Assembly (NCBI RefSeq): GCF_002246015.1
Contig: NZ_NOLJ01000009.1
Location: 170,224 to 234,223, forward strand
Source of the DNA: Nostoc sp. 'Peltigera membranacea cyanobiont' 210A
GTDB lineage: Bacteria; Cyanobacteriota; Cyanobacteriia; Cyanobacteriales; Nostocaceae
DNA length: 64,000 bases
Reading direction: 5' to 3'
Part shown: piece after piece, positions 18,261 through 27,094 of the stretch
Position numbering within the stretch: the stretch's first letter is position 1
Layout of the letters: every line of letters starts with the position of its first letter
Position numbers and translations under genes: made by a program
Notes under the pieces: generated by a model
Told to the model about the DNA's origin: nothing
Database searches by the model: none
What the model saw: only the letters and a program-made list of their open reading frames with translations

Positions 18261-18864
18261 TTTTAACTACTGTGCCTAAATCTGGCTCATCTGCAACAAT
18301 AAGTCGCATAGTAGCGGAATTTTTTGTAAAAAGTAACTTCAGTTATATAATTACAAAAAGACCTTGCAACAACTTTTTATCTTTGAACCGTGAGCCACTG
18401 TAGCCTAAGAAAAATTCACTACTCTGACCTGATTAAAGAATAATTTACTTTTTCCTTGCGCCTCACAATTTTTCAGCTAAAACGTCATAATCTGAATTTG
18501 ATAAAGAAGCTATTAATTTCTTAAAAAATTTGACTGCCATCTCTAAAGTGCAAAGCTGAGTACTCAAAATCACAACAATAGCAGTATTTATAGTTAATGA
18601 AGTTGAGCAATGGTGTTTTGGGGAGATGACACTGGACAACCAATGCCTTACAGGGGTTGGAATGCGGTTGTAGCTAGCGAACAAAATGGTACAGAAACTA
18701 GGCTGACTGCAACATTTCATAGGCTACTTGAGTAGTTGCGAGATTATACAGCACTTACGGCAGCTATGAGGTACATCCCCAAATCTGAAAGCTTTGATAG
18801 GAGAGGGCAAGGAGAAAAACTGTATTGCATAATAGCCGGAAGCGCTGTATGTCTGTAGATACTG

Positions 18865-20103
18865 TTACACTTCTACTTCCAGATGTGGAGGCGATCGCTC
18901 TTTGCTGATTTTGCTTAACCCGCTTAAAGACAGCATTTCATTGACAAAAACGAATATATTCTTAAAATTGCAACAAATTGGTAAAAATAGGCAGTTTTGC
19001 CAATTTGGGCACTTAATTTGATAAGTGGTATTGCATTCTAGATGTTCTCTAACCTGCATTCCCACAGCATATGCAAGCAATGGGGGCACCGAATTTCCGA
19101 TTTCTCTTTGGGCGTGGAGTATTGCCTCACTAAAATTAAACCAATCAGGATAACTGTGTAAGCGAGCAGCTTCTCTAACTGAGATAACTCGTGGCTGTTC
19201 TGGATGAAGGGGACGTAATGCGGTGCGGTTGCCACTCCCCGCTCTTAACGTCACACAGAATCCATCCCATTGCAGCTTTTTTGATTTGGATTTAGCTTCC
19301 CTCGCGCCTGGAGGAGTGTTGATGAATTGCTGAATTACTTCTGGTGTATGTGTTGTCGCTGCGAATCCCGTCTCAATGTTAGTTACTATACCAAGATTTG
19401 GGAATATTTTCTCAAGATACTTGGTATATTCTCCCTTCACCCAATCTGGATGCCATTCTTGAGTGTTTTGCTTGGGGAGTAGGGGGACTGGCAACAAGTC
19501 TGCGATCGCATCTCTAACTGTATGTTGAGGTTGATGCTTTGGCGGTATAATTTCTCCAAACTTAGATGCAACAAAAAACACCCTTTTTCTAGCTTGCGGA
19601 ACTCCGTAATCTGAAGCGTTCAGGTTCCACTTTGAGAGAAAATAATGTTCTTCTAGCACTGCTTGGAGGTTCGCAGTAATGCAGCCAAACTTTTGATTTT
19701 CAATCCCTGGCACATTCTCCATGATTGCCGCAAGAGGATTGAGTTCCAACACCAGCCGAACAAACTCCCCTAGTAACGAGTTTCTCTCATCTTCAACATT
19801 TTGCAGTCCGGCAACACTAAATCCTTGGCATGGTGGCCCACCAAAAACGGCATGAATCTCCCCGTCCCAATCTACATACTTCGCCTGAATACAGGCGCGT
19901 ATTTCTTCCCCTGTCACCTCCCGAATGTCTTTGCACAAAACTGTGGCGTGCGGGAAATTATGTTGGTATGTTGCTAGGGCGATGGGATTGTTATCAATGG
20001 CGATCGCAATTTCAAATCCTGCTGCTTTAAATCCCAAATCAAATCCACCCACCCCGGAGAATAGGCTAACAGCTATTTTTTTGTTTGCTGCTGTTGAGTT
20101 CAT
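18865..20103 (-). CDS. DNA (cytosine-5-)-methyltransferase
   Basis: A 412-residue C5-methyltransferase that transfers a methyl group from SAM to cytosine in DNA. Conserved motifs appear in order: I (LFSGVGGFDLG, 14-24), IV with catalytic Cys92 (GGPPCQGFS), VI (MENVPG, about 150), VIII (QARKRVFFV) and X (GNSVPP). The variable region between VIII and X should hold the target-recognition domain. A 45-residue cysteine-containing tail follows motif X. It is the last gene of a three-gene minus-strand operon (48 bp after the preceding gene). No restriction endonuclease is recognisable nearby, so it is solitary or belongs to an unusual system. Confidence 0.92.
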   Translation of the reverse strand: MNSTAANKKIAVSLFSGVGGFDLGFKAAGFEIAIAIDNNPIALATYQHNFPHATVLCKDIREVTGEEIRACIQAKYVDWDGEIHAVFGGPPCQGFSVAGLQNVEDERNSLLGEFVRLVLELNPLAAIMENVPGIENQKFGCITANLQAVLEEHYFLSKWNLNASDYGVPQARKRVFFVASKFGEIIPPKHQPQHTVRDAIADLLPVPLLPKQNTQEWHPDWVKGEYTKYLEKIFPNLGIVTNIETGFAATTHTPEVIQQFINTPPGAREAKSKSKKLQWDGFCVTLRAGSGNRTALRPLHPEQPRVISVREAARLHSYPDWFNFSEAILHAQREIGNSVPPLLAYAVGMQVREHLECNTTYQIKCPNWQNCLFLPICCNFKNIFVFVNEMLSLSGLSKISKERSPPHLEVEV

Positions 20104-20151
20104 TGAGATTCTAATTAATGTTTATTTCTTGCACTTGGCTTTTAACACATA

Positions 20152-21381
20152 TCAATTACAATCGGAGTTATGCCTGACTTTCAAATCTGCCAACCATCTG
20201 TCTAACCGACTATTACTAACTGTTTCTTCTATTAGTGGGTAATCTGTAGTGAAGACTTTATATACTCCTCCTGACTCCATCTCATAAAAATTGACAATCA
20301 ACCCTTCACGTTTGGCATTACTAAGCTTTTTGATTGCCTCTGGAAGCATCTGCCATACAGATTTCCTTTCCGAATCCGAGAGGAGGTTCCAAGCTTCTTC
20401 TTTAGCTTGTTGATATTGCCATAGTCCCCGGCGCACTGAGGAATAATCTGAAGCTTTCCGCAATATGTCTGCGAGGACTTCTGCATCAGTTGCTGGGACT
20501 TCATTTGTACCGAACATTCCAGCCAATGTACTTTCTACTGCCTCAATCTCATCTTCTTCAAAGTCAATGTTTGACTCTTCAGGTTCTTCCAGGTATTCTT
20601 CGCAATCATATTCTTCTGTATCCCTTTGCCACAAGGTTTCAAGTTCTCGCTGCATCACCTCAAGGTTTGTTGGGTTGACGACACTTTCATCGTTGACAGG
20701 AATCAATTCTTCTATGGTGTCAGTGAGTTGTTCACAAAAGATTAGTTCTCCAAAAGAGCCGATTTCATTCTTGGCTATCTCAGCTTGATGCTTTTCATAT
20801 AAATCAGCGATCGCCTTTCTGACAATTCGCTGCGGTGACAATCCCAATTCCTCTATTAACTTCTCGGTAAACACCCCTGTTTGGTGGTCATCCTCCATAA
20901 TTTTGCCGAAGGTGTAATATCTATTTCCATCTGGTGTTGCTCGCCAGTTGCCATCTTTTTTTTCTTGATTCATGGCTTTGAGAAACAATCTTCTTTTCTC
21001 AATCAGTTCTAACACTAATCCACAAGTCAATCCACCAATAGGAATATCTTTCAATTCATCAATTAAGATTTTGTAGTTCACAGAACATAACCGAAGTAGT
21101 AGCGATATTGGTAAAACTGCTAAGTGTTCCGGGCAACTGATAAATGCTTGAAAATTCTCGGCAATTCGGAGCGATCGCCTTTCCTCAGCACTGCCCTTAT
21201 CCCAGCCGTACTCTTCTAACAGTGCGCGATACTCTTTTTTGGTGTAAGTCTGCTTGTACTCGTAGAGTAGGAAAGCCGTATGGAGGTACTCTAGGGTACT
21301 TTGCTCTATGTGGGTGGTAGGATTGGAGTCTACCTGATGCTGCTCGATGTATAAATTATTTGCAAAAGTTGTTGTAGTCAT
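20152..21381 (-). CDS. Hypothetical acidic protein in methyltransferase operon
   Basis: A 409-residue soluble protein of unknown family. The N-terminal half is helical with a KKEYRALLEEYGW segment. Residues about 250-285 are extremely acidic (EEYDCEEYLEEPEESNIDFE), and the C-terminal 120 residues look like a compact alpha/beta domain. It lies between the HTH-repeat protein gene (73 bp upstream) and the methyltransferase (48 bp downstream) on one strand, so it is probably co-expressed with both. An acidic stretch may mimic DNA or bind a basic partner, but this is speculative. Confidence 0.6.
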   Translation of the reverse strand: MTTTTFANNLYIEQHQVDSNPTTHIEQSTLEYLHTAFLLYEYKQTYTKKEYRALLEEYGWDKGSAEERRSLRIAENFQAFISCPEHLAVLPISLLLRLCSVNYKILIDELKDIPIGGLTCGLVLELIEKRRLFLKAMNQEKKDGNWRATPDGNRYYTFGKIMEDDHQTGVFTEKLIEELGLSPQRIVRKAIADLYEKHQAEIAKNEIGSFGELIFCEQLTDTIEELIPVNDESVVNPTNLEVMQRELETLWQRDTEEYDCEEYLEEPEESNIDFEEDEIEAVESTLAGMFGTNEVPATDAEVLADILRKASDYSSVRRGLWQYQQAKEEAWNLLSDSERKSVWQMLPEAIKKLSNAKREGLIVNFYEMESGGVYKVFTTDYPLIEETVSNSRLDRWLADLKVRHNSDCN

Positions 21382-21454
21382 GATGTTGTATACGCGCTAA
21401 TATGCGCGGTCTTATCTTTAAGACCAAGTTTGCTAATTCGACTAGTTGAATAAG

Positions 21455-22090
21455 TCACGCTGCTTTCTGCAAGTTTTTTGATGATGATTTGGAGATAGCA
21501 GCCAACGCATAGCCCAAGGTGTGCTTGTGAATTTTGGGCATTTTGTGAAACGACATATCCTGACCCCAATCTTGGACTGACTTGGTGCCAATATGTAATA
21601 CTTGCGTGAGAGTTTTGACACAAGTTGCGCGAAAATTGGCGTGAGAGACAGTTTGTAGTACTTGTTGTTCAGTTAACTCATGAAGGAGTATTTTTTCTAG
21701 AAACGTTTGAGCATTTACTTCCGGTGCGTTGTATTCTCCTCTTAAGATGCTCTTTAGCTGCTTTGGCACGATTTCGGCGGTATGAATGTAAGCAAGTGAA
21801 ACTTTGGAGTAGTTGGGTATCCCATCAAAATTGAGATCACTTCCCCACTTGCGAACTGTTGGTCTTTGTACACCTAAGACTGCACATAGTATAGTGATAC
21901 ATTTTTTGCGGTATTGTGAGTCGGTTTCTTCTTCGAGCAGTTCTCTGGGACTAAGTTCGGCGATATCAAAACAGTGGCGTAGAAATTGTCTGGGTTCTAA
22001 GCCTTCTTTGGGTAAGTTTTTGAAGATTTCGCAGTATTTCATATTGGACTCGTGCAGAAATTTTGATTGAAACAGGTGTTTTTCTGCCAT
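21455..22090 (-). CDS. Protein with duplicated HTH-like module
   Basis: About 211 residues. Two copies of a roughly 70-residue unit can be aligned by eye: KKCITILCAVLGVQRPTVRK then WGSDLNF and, about 93 residues later, ATCVKTLTQVLHIGTKSVQD then WGQDMSF. In each, L-G/I-x-x-x-x-V-x-x-W fits the turn and recognition helix of a helix-turn-helix. The start is uncertain: ATG at 22090 is given, with an in-frame TTG at 22126 and ATG at 22042. It is the first gene of the leftward operon, beside a 48-bp palindrome, so a DNA-binding regulatory role is plausible. I do not recognise the family. Confidence 0.55.
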   Translation of the reverse strand: MAEKHLFQSKFLHESNMKYCEIFKNLPKEGLEPRQFLRHCFDIAELSPRELLEEETDSQYRKKCITILCAVLGVQRPTVRKWGSDLNFDGIPNYSKVSLAYIHTAEIVPKQLKSILRGEYNAPEVNAQTFLEKILLHELTEQQVLQTVSHANFRATCVKTLTQVLHIGTKSVQDWGQDMSFHKMPKIHKHTLGYALAAISKSSSKNLQKAA

Positions 22091-22161
22091 CTCAACTTTT
22101 TTGTGCTTTTGATTGAAGAATACCAAATCAACTAATTGTGTATGTGTTTTATTTACATTTT

Positions 22162-22209
22162 GTAACTATTTAGCAGTGTAAAAATATTTTTACACTGCTA
22201 AATAGTTAC
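22162..22209. promoter_or_regulatory. Perfect 48-bp palindrome between divergent operons
   Basis: Two 24-bp arms, the left starting GTAACTATTTAGCAGTGTAA, are exact reverse complements with no spacer. The palindrome sits 66 bp before the RHH-protein start and just upstream of the leftward operon. It lies between divergent starts rather than behind genes, so an operator or cruciform-type recognition site is more likely than a terminator. Confidence 0.75.
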
Positions 22210-22275
22210 GTTTATTAACGATTTAGCATACAAAGGCTTCAAATATGCTTTGTGGTTCCGATAGACTGAAGTAAC

Positions 22276-23286
22276 ATGAGTAAACAACAGCCCGAACAAA
22301 ACCCGAAGCTACCTCCGAAGCGTGGTCGTCCTGTAGATGCAGAGAAAGACCGCGTGACAGTCCATATTAGTGTTGATATGCGAGGTCAAATTGAGAAGCT
22401 AATACCTGATATGGGTAAAAGCTTGTCAATGGTAGTTAGGAACTTGGTGAATTTAGGTTTAGAGCTTGTTGGTTTATCTCAAAAGGGACTTACTGCTCCT
22501 CGGTCAGGTAATTTAGAGGAGTGGCTTGCAAGTTATACGTCTTTGGGAACTGAGCTGCTTATTGCTTGTGAAACTCTAAATTTGTCAGCTCCAAAATCAG
22601 GACAAATAGCTATTTGGCTTTTAGACAAAATGGCTTTTGGGTCAAATGACCCTCAAATTATTAATGATGAAGAAGATACTGGTACAAAGCTTTTAGAAAG
22701 AATTCGTTTAGGAAAGAAACTGCAAACTTTTAGCTTTGAACAAGGGATAGAATTACCTCAAAATGAGGAATTTGCTACTTGGTTGGGGCAGTTATATGTT
22801 AATGCTGCTATTGGACAAGAACTTTCAGCTGCTTGTCAGACGCTGGATTTGCAGTTACCAGAGACAGGAAAACTACAGGAGTGGTTGCAGGATTTGGTGG
22901 TGCGTTCGCCCTTGGCGGCTCCTCAAGGAGCATCGCACAGCGTCTCCGCAGTAGAATCACAATTATCAAACGAGTTATTAGAAGAATGCGATCGACTGGG
23001 GATAGAGCCGCCAAAACCTGGTGAGGTTGTAGCGTGGCTACAAAATACCCGCCCTGCGGTATTTGAGCAGTCAATGCACGAACATAGGTTACCTTTTACG
23101 GATGATGGTTTGCCTTTAGGGGGGTCGCAACCTTTTTTGGAGCATTTACTTACACTAAATGCACCGCCAACTGAAGATGAGGAGTATGACATTGCTCATA
23201 GGTTTGGTGTAGACCCAGCCCATCTTAAGGATTTGATATCCCGCATGAGGTTTAACAAGAACGGACAGACAAATAATTGTCATTAA
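22276..23286 (+). CDS. Ribbon-helix-helix protein with five degenerate repeats
   Basis: A 336-residue protein. Residues 14-66 look like a ribbon-helix-helix DNA-binding domain (basic KRGRPVDAEKDR, strand VTVHISVD, helices to LVNLGLEL). Five repeats of about 28 residues follow at roughly 60-87, 90-117, 145-173, 179-207 and 229-257, with the pattern LGxEL---C--L-L--P--G----WL. Residues 209-226 between repeats four and five are encoded by a dispersed repeat (22903-22955). It opens a rightward operon and faces the palindrome, so it is a candidate regulator of the divergent module. Confidence 0.6.
   Translation: MSKQQPEQNPKLPPKRGRPVDAEKDRVTVHISVDMRGQIEKLIPDMGKSLSMVVRNLVNLGLELVGLSQKGLTAPRSGNLEEWLASYTSLGTELLIACETLNLSAPKSGQIAIWLLDKMAFGSNDPQIINDEEDTGTKLLERIRLGKKLQTFSFEQGIELPQNEEFATWLGQLYVNAAIGQELSAACQTLDLQLPETGKLQEWLQDLVVRSPLAAPQGASHSVSAVESQLSNELLEECDRLGIEPPKPGEVVAWLQNTRPAVFEQSMHEHRLPFTDDGLPLGGSQPFLEHLLTLNAPPTEDEEYDIAHRFGVDPAHLKDLISRMRFNKNGQTNNCH
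22903..22955. repeat. Dispersed repeat inserted in RHH-protein gene
   Basis: A GC-rich block including GCGTTCGCCCTTGGCGGCTC and CATCGCACAGCGTCTCCG adds about 18 in-frame residues between two protein repeats. The type matches other cyanobacterial dispersed repeats in the window. Confidence 0.6.
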
Positions 23287-23305
23287 TTTGCTGAGGGATA
23301 AATGC

Positions 23306-24100
23306 ATGGATGCCATTGAAGATTCCTCAACGTTGTGGACTTTACTATGCAAGCCTGGATGGGAAATTAAACCCAATCCAGTAAAGCATCTACTCAAAAT
23401 TAAAGCTCCTGACTACCAGGAAGCATTAATGCTTTATACCAACTATCGGAAATTTCTAGCAATGTGGGCGGCATCCCTCGATTGTACCTGTGCTTTGATT
23501 GGAATTCAGGGGATGCGTGGGTCTGCATTTAAAATTCTTGCAGCAACGCCAGCATCGCAGCAGAAGTTATACGAAGACTTGATTTTTGCGAGCTTACGAA
23601 AGTCGGTTAGTTGTGATTCAGAAAGACTAGTTGATCGGGAATTTGAGAATGATATCAGCAAGTATTCAGGGTTTTACATTGCTGAAACTTGTTTGCATCC
23701 TGAGCTTAGACCAATTGTTGATGAAATATTCTCAAACCCAGACAAGAAACTTGCCTTAACGCGAATGTCTGACAATTTGCAATTGATCGTGTCCGCATCA
23801 GCAGCACGGGCGATGAGTTCTGACTCACAAGATGTGGTGCGTCGTCGAACGACTGATTTTTGGCACGCTAGAGACTACGAATGTTTTTTGCGGATGTTCA
23901 AGCAAGATGGGGGAGCGGGGTTTGAAATTACCTACCAAGCAACAACCAATCTCCCAAAAATTAATCCTTTGGCACCGTGGGCGCGGTTTACTACAAGCTA
24001 TCGGTTTTTTGAAATTGATGTTGGCGATCGCACAGAAGTGTACCGTTTGGGCGAAGGTAAAGATATCACCCTAATCAGTCGTCCCAAGGTTGTTTCATAA
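23306..24100 (+). CDS. PAS-like hypothetical protein
   Basis: A protein of about 264 residues. The C-terminal half (about 150-255) resembles a PAS fold: a short strand before VSASAARAMSS, then VVRRRTTDFWHARDYECFL, which mirrors the PAS 'E-x-V-G-R-x-x-x-D-F' loop and the following strands. The N-terminal half is helical and unassigned. ATG at 23306 is preferred over an upstream TTG because GAGGG lies about nine bases before it. It is the second gene of the rightward operon, 19 bp after the RHH gene. The ligand and role are unknown. Confidence 0.5.
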   Translation: MDAIEDSSTLWTLLCKPGWEIKPNPVKHLLKIKAPDYQEALMLYTNYRKFLAMWAASLDCTCALIGIQGMRGSAFKILAATPASQQKLYEDLIFASLRKSVSCDSERLVDREFENDISKYSGFYIAETCLHPELRPIVDEIFSNPDKKLALTRMSDNLQLIVSASAARAMSSDSQDVVRRRTTDFWHARDYECFLRMFKQDGGAGFEITYQATTNLPKINPLAPWARFTTSYRFFEIDVGDRTEVYRLGEGKDITLISRPKVVS

Positions 24101-24114
24101 TATAGCGAGGTTTT

Positions 24115-24966
24115 ATGGCAGTAAGATTCCTAGAAAACAAGGGCAGTGGCAATATCTTAGAAATTAGTCGAGCTAGGCTTTTAGAACTTACCCCCAATGT
24201 TTATCCCCTCACCTGGGAAGCGATTCTTTCAGGTAATGGTGATAGTGCAGCTATCTTGGGTGCAGGTTTTGCCGAACGTGAAGTTTTTTTTGGTTTTGAG
24301 GGAGTTGACTTGACGCGCTACCAACTTCCGACAATCGACTGTTACGACATTGCTACTGAGCCGCCAGAAAAGTTTTTAGCTTTACGCAGCCAATACCCAA
24401 ACCTACAGTTAAATTATTTTTGCGATCGCAATCTAGCAGAACTAGAACTGACAAAACTTTACGCTCCTAATAGCCTGCGGCTAGTTTCAGTTCATGGAGT
24501 ATTAGATTACTTACAACCACATACGGTTACAAAAACATTACTTGATATCGTGAAGGTGCAACCAGAGGTAATATCGATACGGTTATTTTTAATGGGCAAC
24601 CCGTGGTCGCGGAATTTTGCGAGTATAGAGCAACTGGCGATGGAATTAGATTCAATAGAAATTACTACAAGTGGCTTAGTCGAGTCGATTGATTTTGATA
24701 TATTTTGTCGTACAGGTGTTGTGCAATTAAATATTTTAGATCAAGATAAAATTGAACATAATTTGTTACCAAGTTACGGTGCATCTCATGTAATGCCTGA
24801 TAAATTAGTTGGTTATTTAAATAGTCAAGGATATCAGCTTGTTGCAACTGATGTGTACTCACTTTCAAGTCAAGATTTGCAAGGGGATGAATCGCAAAAT
24901 CACAATAGTAATAAAGATGTATTTTTAGATAATCCACATGGAATGTTGTTATTTTTTAAACGATAG
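24115..24966 (+). CDS. Methyltransferase-like hypothetical protein
   Basis: A 283-residue protein beginning 14 bp after the PAS-like gene, with GAGG just upstream. The middle reads like a degenerate Rossmann SAM-methyltransferase: AAILGAGFAEREVFFGFEG in place of motif I, an acidic strand end (GVDLTRY), SVHGVLDYLQPH near the motif IV region, and a C-terminal strand LLFFKR. No catalytic motif is certain. It may act on a small molecule, peptide or nucleic acid, or be a non-catalytic relative. Confidence 0.45.
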   Translation: MAVRFLENKGSGNILEISRARLLELTPNVYPLTWEAILSGNGDSAAILGAGFAEREVFFGFEGVDLTRYQLPTIDCYDIATEPPEKFLALRSQYPNLQLNYFCDRNLAELELTKLYAPNSLRLVSVHGVLDYLQPHTVTKTLLDIVKVQPEVISIRLFLMGNPWSRNFASIEQLAMELDSIEITTSGLVESIDFDIFCRTGVVQLNILDQDKIEHNLLPSYGASHVMPDKLVGYLNSQGYQLVATDVYSLSSQDLQGDESQNHNSNKDVFLDNPHGMLLFFKR

Positions 24967-25165
24967 AATAATCATTTGAATCGAGCTAATCAACGAATCT
25001 GTGTTAGCGAAGCTCCTCCCTTTGAGAGGCTCGCATAAATTCCCGCCTTACGATTCAGATTTTCAAATCAGCACTCCATCACCAGAAGCTATATCCTTTA
25101 CATAGCAGAGGATTTAAATATATCTGCAAAATTTTTGTAAATAATTCAACTTGCAGTTAACAAAA

Positions 25166-25403
25166 TTAGGACTTACACGCTATACAAATTGACCATAGTA
25201 TGGGTTACGGTTTTTGGTTGTTTCAGGCGCTTTGCATAACCCCAATTTATATCTTGACCACCTACGTTGTGAACTATATCCTGTCCTTTTTTTTCAAGTT
25301 TTGGGTAAAACCACAGTAGCCCATCGTAGACATCGCTGAGTGCTAAACACGGCTGAAATAGCCAAATTGCGTGTAGTACTTATGTACGATGCGTAAGTCC
25401 TAA
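25166..25403. mobile_element. 238-bp MITE-like element
   Basis: TTAGGACTTACACGC at 25166-25180 and GCGTAAGTCCTAA at 25391-25403 are imperfect terminal inverted repeats around a non-coding interior. AGGACTTACGC-type ends are recurrent in cyanobacterial miniature elements. It occupies the gap between the methyltransferase module and the BREX operon. The rest of 24967-25652 holds no gene I can support. Confidence 0.55.
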
Positions 25404-25652
25404 AAATAACAATAATTCACATTAATTTTATTCCGCATTAATACGCAGGGCATTCTAGACGCTTCAAGTTAATGTGTATTGAATATTTTAGTGGATATTA
25501 CTTATTAATAAATTAAAAATTTTCAGAAATTTCACACTATTTTGACTTTAATATCAACACTTGCAACAAGTAATGTTGTCAAAGTTGGTGAAGAAGCTTA
25601 TGTCTAAATAGTTTCAAGTAAAACAGTAAAAATTTAAACTTTTATAATTCTA

Positions 25653-26234
25653 ATGCTAGCTAATAAGGTTACTAAAGATACATTAGACAATATTTTGGCA
25701 CTTCAAATAATAGTCGCTTGGGCTGGAGAAGGAGTTTGTGACCCTAAGCGTCTCGACTGGTGGCGTACAGACTTAATTGATGAAAATGGTGGTGGTGACT
25801 TATTTGGGCGGCTCTTTCCCAAGACGCATCAGTGGGCATCCTTACAAGCGGTACGACAGGCAGCAATCCAGCAAGATCGGCGTAAGCGTTTAGATATGGC
25901 GAAGCCTGACGCTGTAAGAACGCTGTTTTTTTGGGGGTTTACCGTTGATGAGCAGTTGACAGAACGACTGGCTTTCCACAAGCAGAGCGGGGTCAAACCG
26001 GTAGATGTTTTACCTTTATCTCTGGATATCTATCAGCCTTTTTCTGCGGCTGACTTCGAGGAAGCCATCAGTATTCCGCAGCAAAAGGTGGATTTTAAAG
26101 TGGTTCCTAGTGGACGGGAAATTTTTGGTGAAATGCTCAAGGCATTAGACGAATGTGCTAGGAAGCTAGCGTTTGCACTTTTGCCAATTGTAGAGAGCTA
26201 CCCCATGCCGTTTTACCGTTTGGAGGAGCGCTAA
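25653..26234 (+). CDS. brxE: BrxE, BREX type 6 component
   Basis: A 193-residue soluble protein at the head of the defence operon. The start (LALQIIVAWAGEGVCDPKRL) and the block DWWRTDLIDENGGGDLFGRL match what I recall of BrxE, the subunit that distinguishes type 6 BREX. Its biochemical role is not established. Five bases separate it from brxA. No strong ribosome-binding site is visible before the ATG. Confidence 0.82.
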   Translation: MLANKVTKDTLDNILALQIIVAWAGEGVCDPKRLDWWRTDLIDENGGGDLFGRLFPKTHQWASLQAVRQAAIQQDRRKRLDMAKPDAVRTLFFWGFTVDEQLTERLAFHKQSGVKPVDVLPLSLDIYQPFSAADFEEAISIPQQKVDFKVVPSGREIFGEMLKALDECARKLAFALLPIVESYPMPFYRLEER

Positions 26235-26239
26235 ATTCG

Positions 26240-27094
26240 ATGGCTACTAAAGTAATTCAGCGGCAACTCCCCCATCCAGTAGCAGCCCAATCTATGTTGT
26301 CTCATGGCAAAGAAGTCAGTCAATTCCATACCAGATTGCTACGTACATCTTTAGGGCTAGAAGAAAGCCGCGCCTACTGGGAACACTTCAGGATAGATAT
26401 ACCTAGAGAACAACGGGCAGTTGTTGCTTTTGAAGAACGTTGGTTTGGTAGTAAAAGCATGGCGCGTGTTCGCAGCCTGCTATTAGAATTCAGCCATCGC
26501 TTTGAAGCCTATCCAATGTCGTTAGAAGTTCTTAAACATTGGCGACCTAACGATCCCACAACTCGCCAAAATATCTGCCACTGGCATATGCAATTGAGCG
26601 ATCCCATTTATCGCAATTTTACTGGTGTTTTTTTAGAACAGCGCCGTCTACAACCCAATTCTGGCATTGATCGAGACATAGTGGCACGTTGGGTAACTCA
26701 GCAGCTGGAAAGTGAGTGGTCTGCTGCAACAACCTTTCGCATGGCGACTGGCTTGATAGCCGCCTCTGCTGCTGCGGGACTTTGCTCGGAAAACTCAGGG
26801 ATGCGTAGCCTCAAATATCCCAAGGTGACTGATGAAGCTCTAGCCTACTGGTTGTATTTTTTACGTGATTTATACTTTGAAGGTTCACTTCTCAGTAATC
26901 CTTATTTCAACTCTGTTGGCCTATTTGACAGCTTTTTAGAACAGAGGTTGAGCCGTCTACCAGGGTTATCATTTACCCGCATGGGTGATCTTTATGATTT
27001 TGGCTGGCATTATGTTGACCTGAAATCTTGGGCGATGCAAATCCTCTCTGCGAGAGACTACGCCAATGAAGCGAAGTGGGAGGAACAAGCATGA
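26240..27094 (+). CDS. brxA: BrxA (DUF1819) BREX protein
   Basis: A 284-residue protein of the BrxA family, a small helical protein reported to bind DNA in other BREX systems. The AYWEHFRIDIPREQRAVVAF and ERWFGSKSMARV segments and the position directly before BrxB support the call. Its stop overlaps the brxB start by four bases (ATGA), indicating translational coupling. Confidence 0.85.
   Translation: MATKVIQRQLPHPVAAQSMLSHGKEVSQFHTRLLRTSLGLEESRAYWEHFRIDIPREQRAVVAFEERWFGSKSMARVRSLLLEFSHRFEAYPMSLEVLKHWRPNDPTTRQNICHWHMQLSDPIYRNFTGVFLEQRRLQPNSGIDRDIVARWVTQQLESEWSAATTFRMATGLIAASAAAGLCSENSGMRSLKYPKVTDEALAYWLYFLRDLYFEGSLLSNPYFNSVGLFDSFLEQRLSRLPGLSFTRMGDLYDFGWHYVDLKSWAMQILSARDYANEAKWEEQA

Noticed and set aside
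18463-18735. Short opposing frames (85 and 41 residues) in the 937-bp gap
   Set aside because: They overlap each other on opposite strands, have no family resemblance and no convincing ribosome-binding site.
22162-22209. Palindrome as a rho-independent terminator
   Set aside because: It lies between divergent starts, not behind a gene, and lacks a terminal T-run outside the stem.
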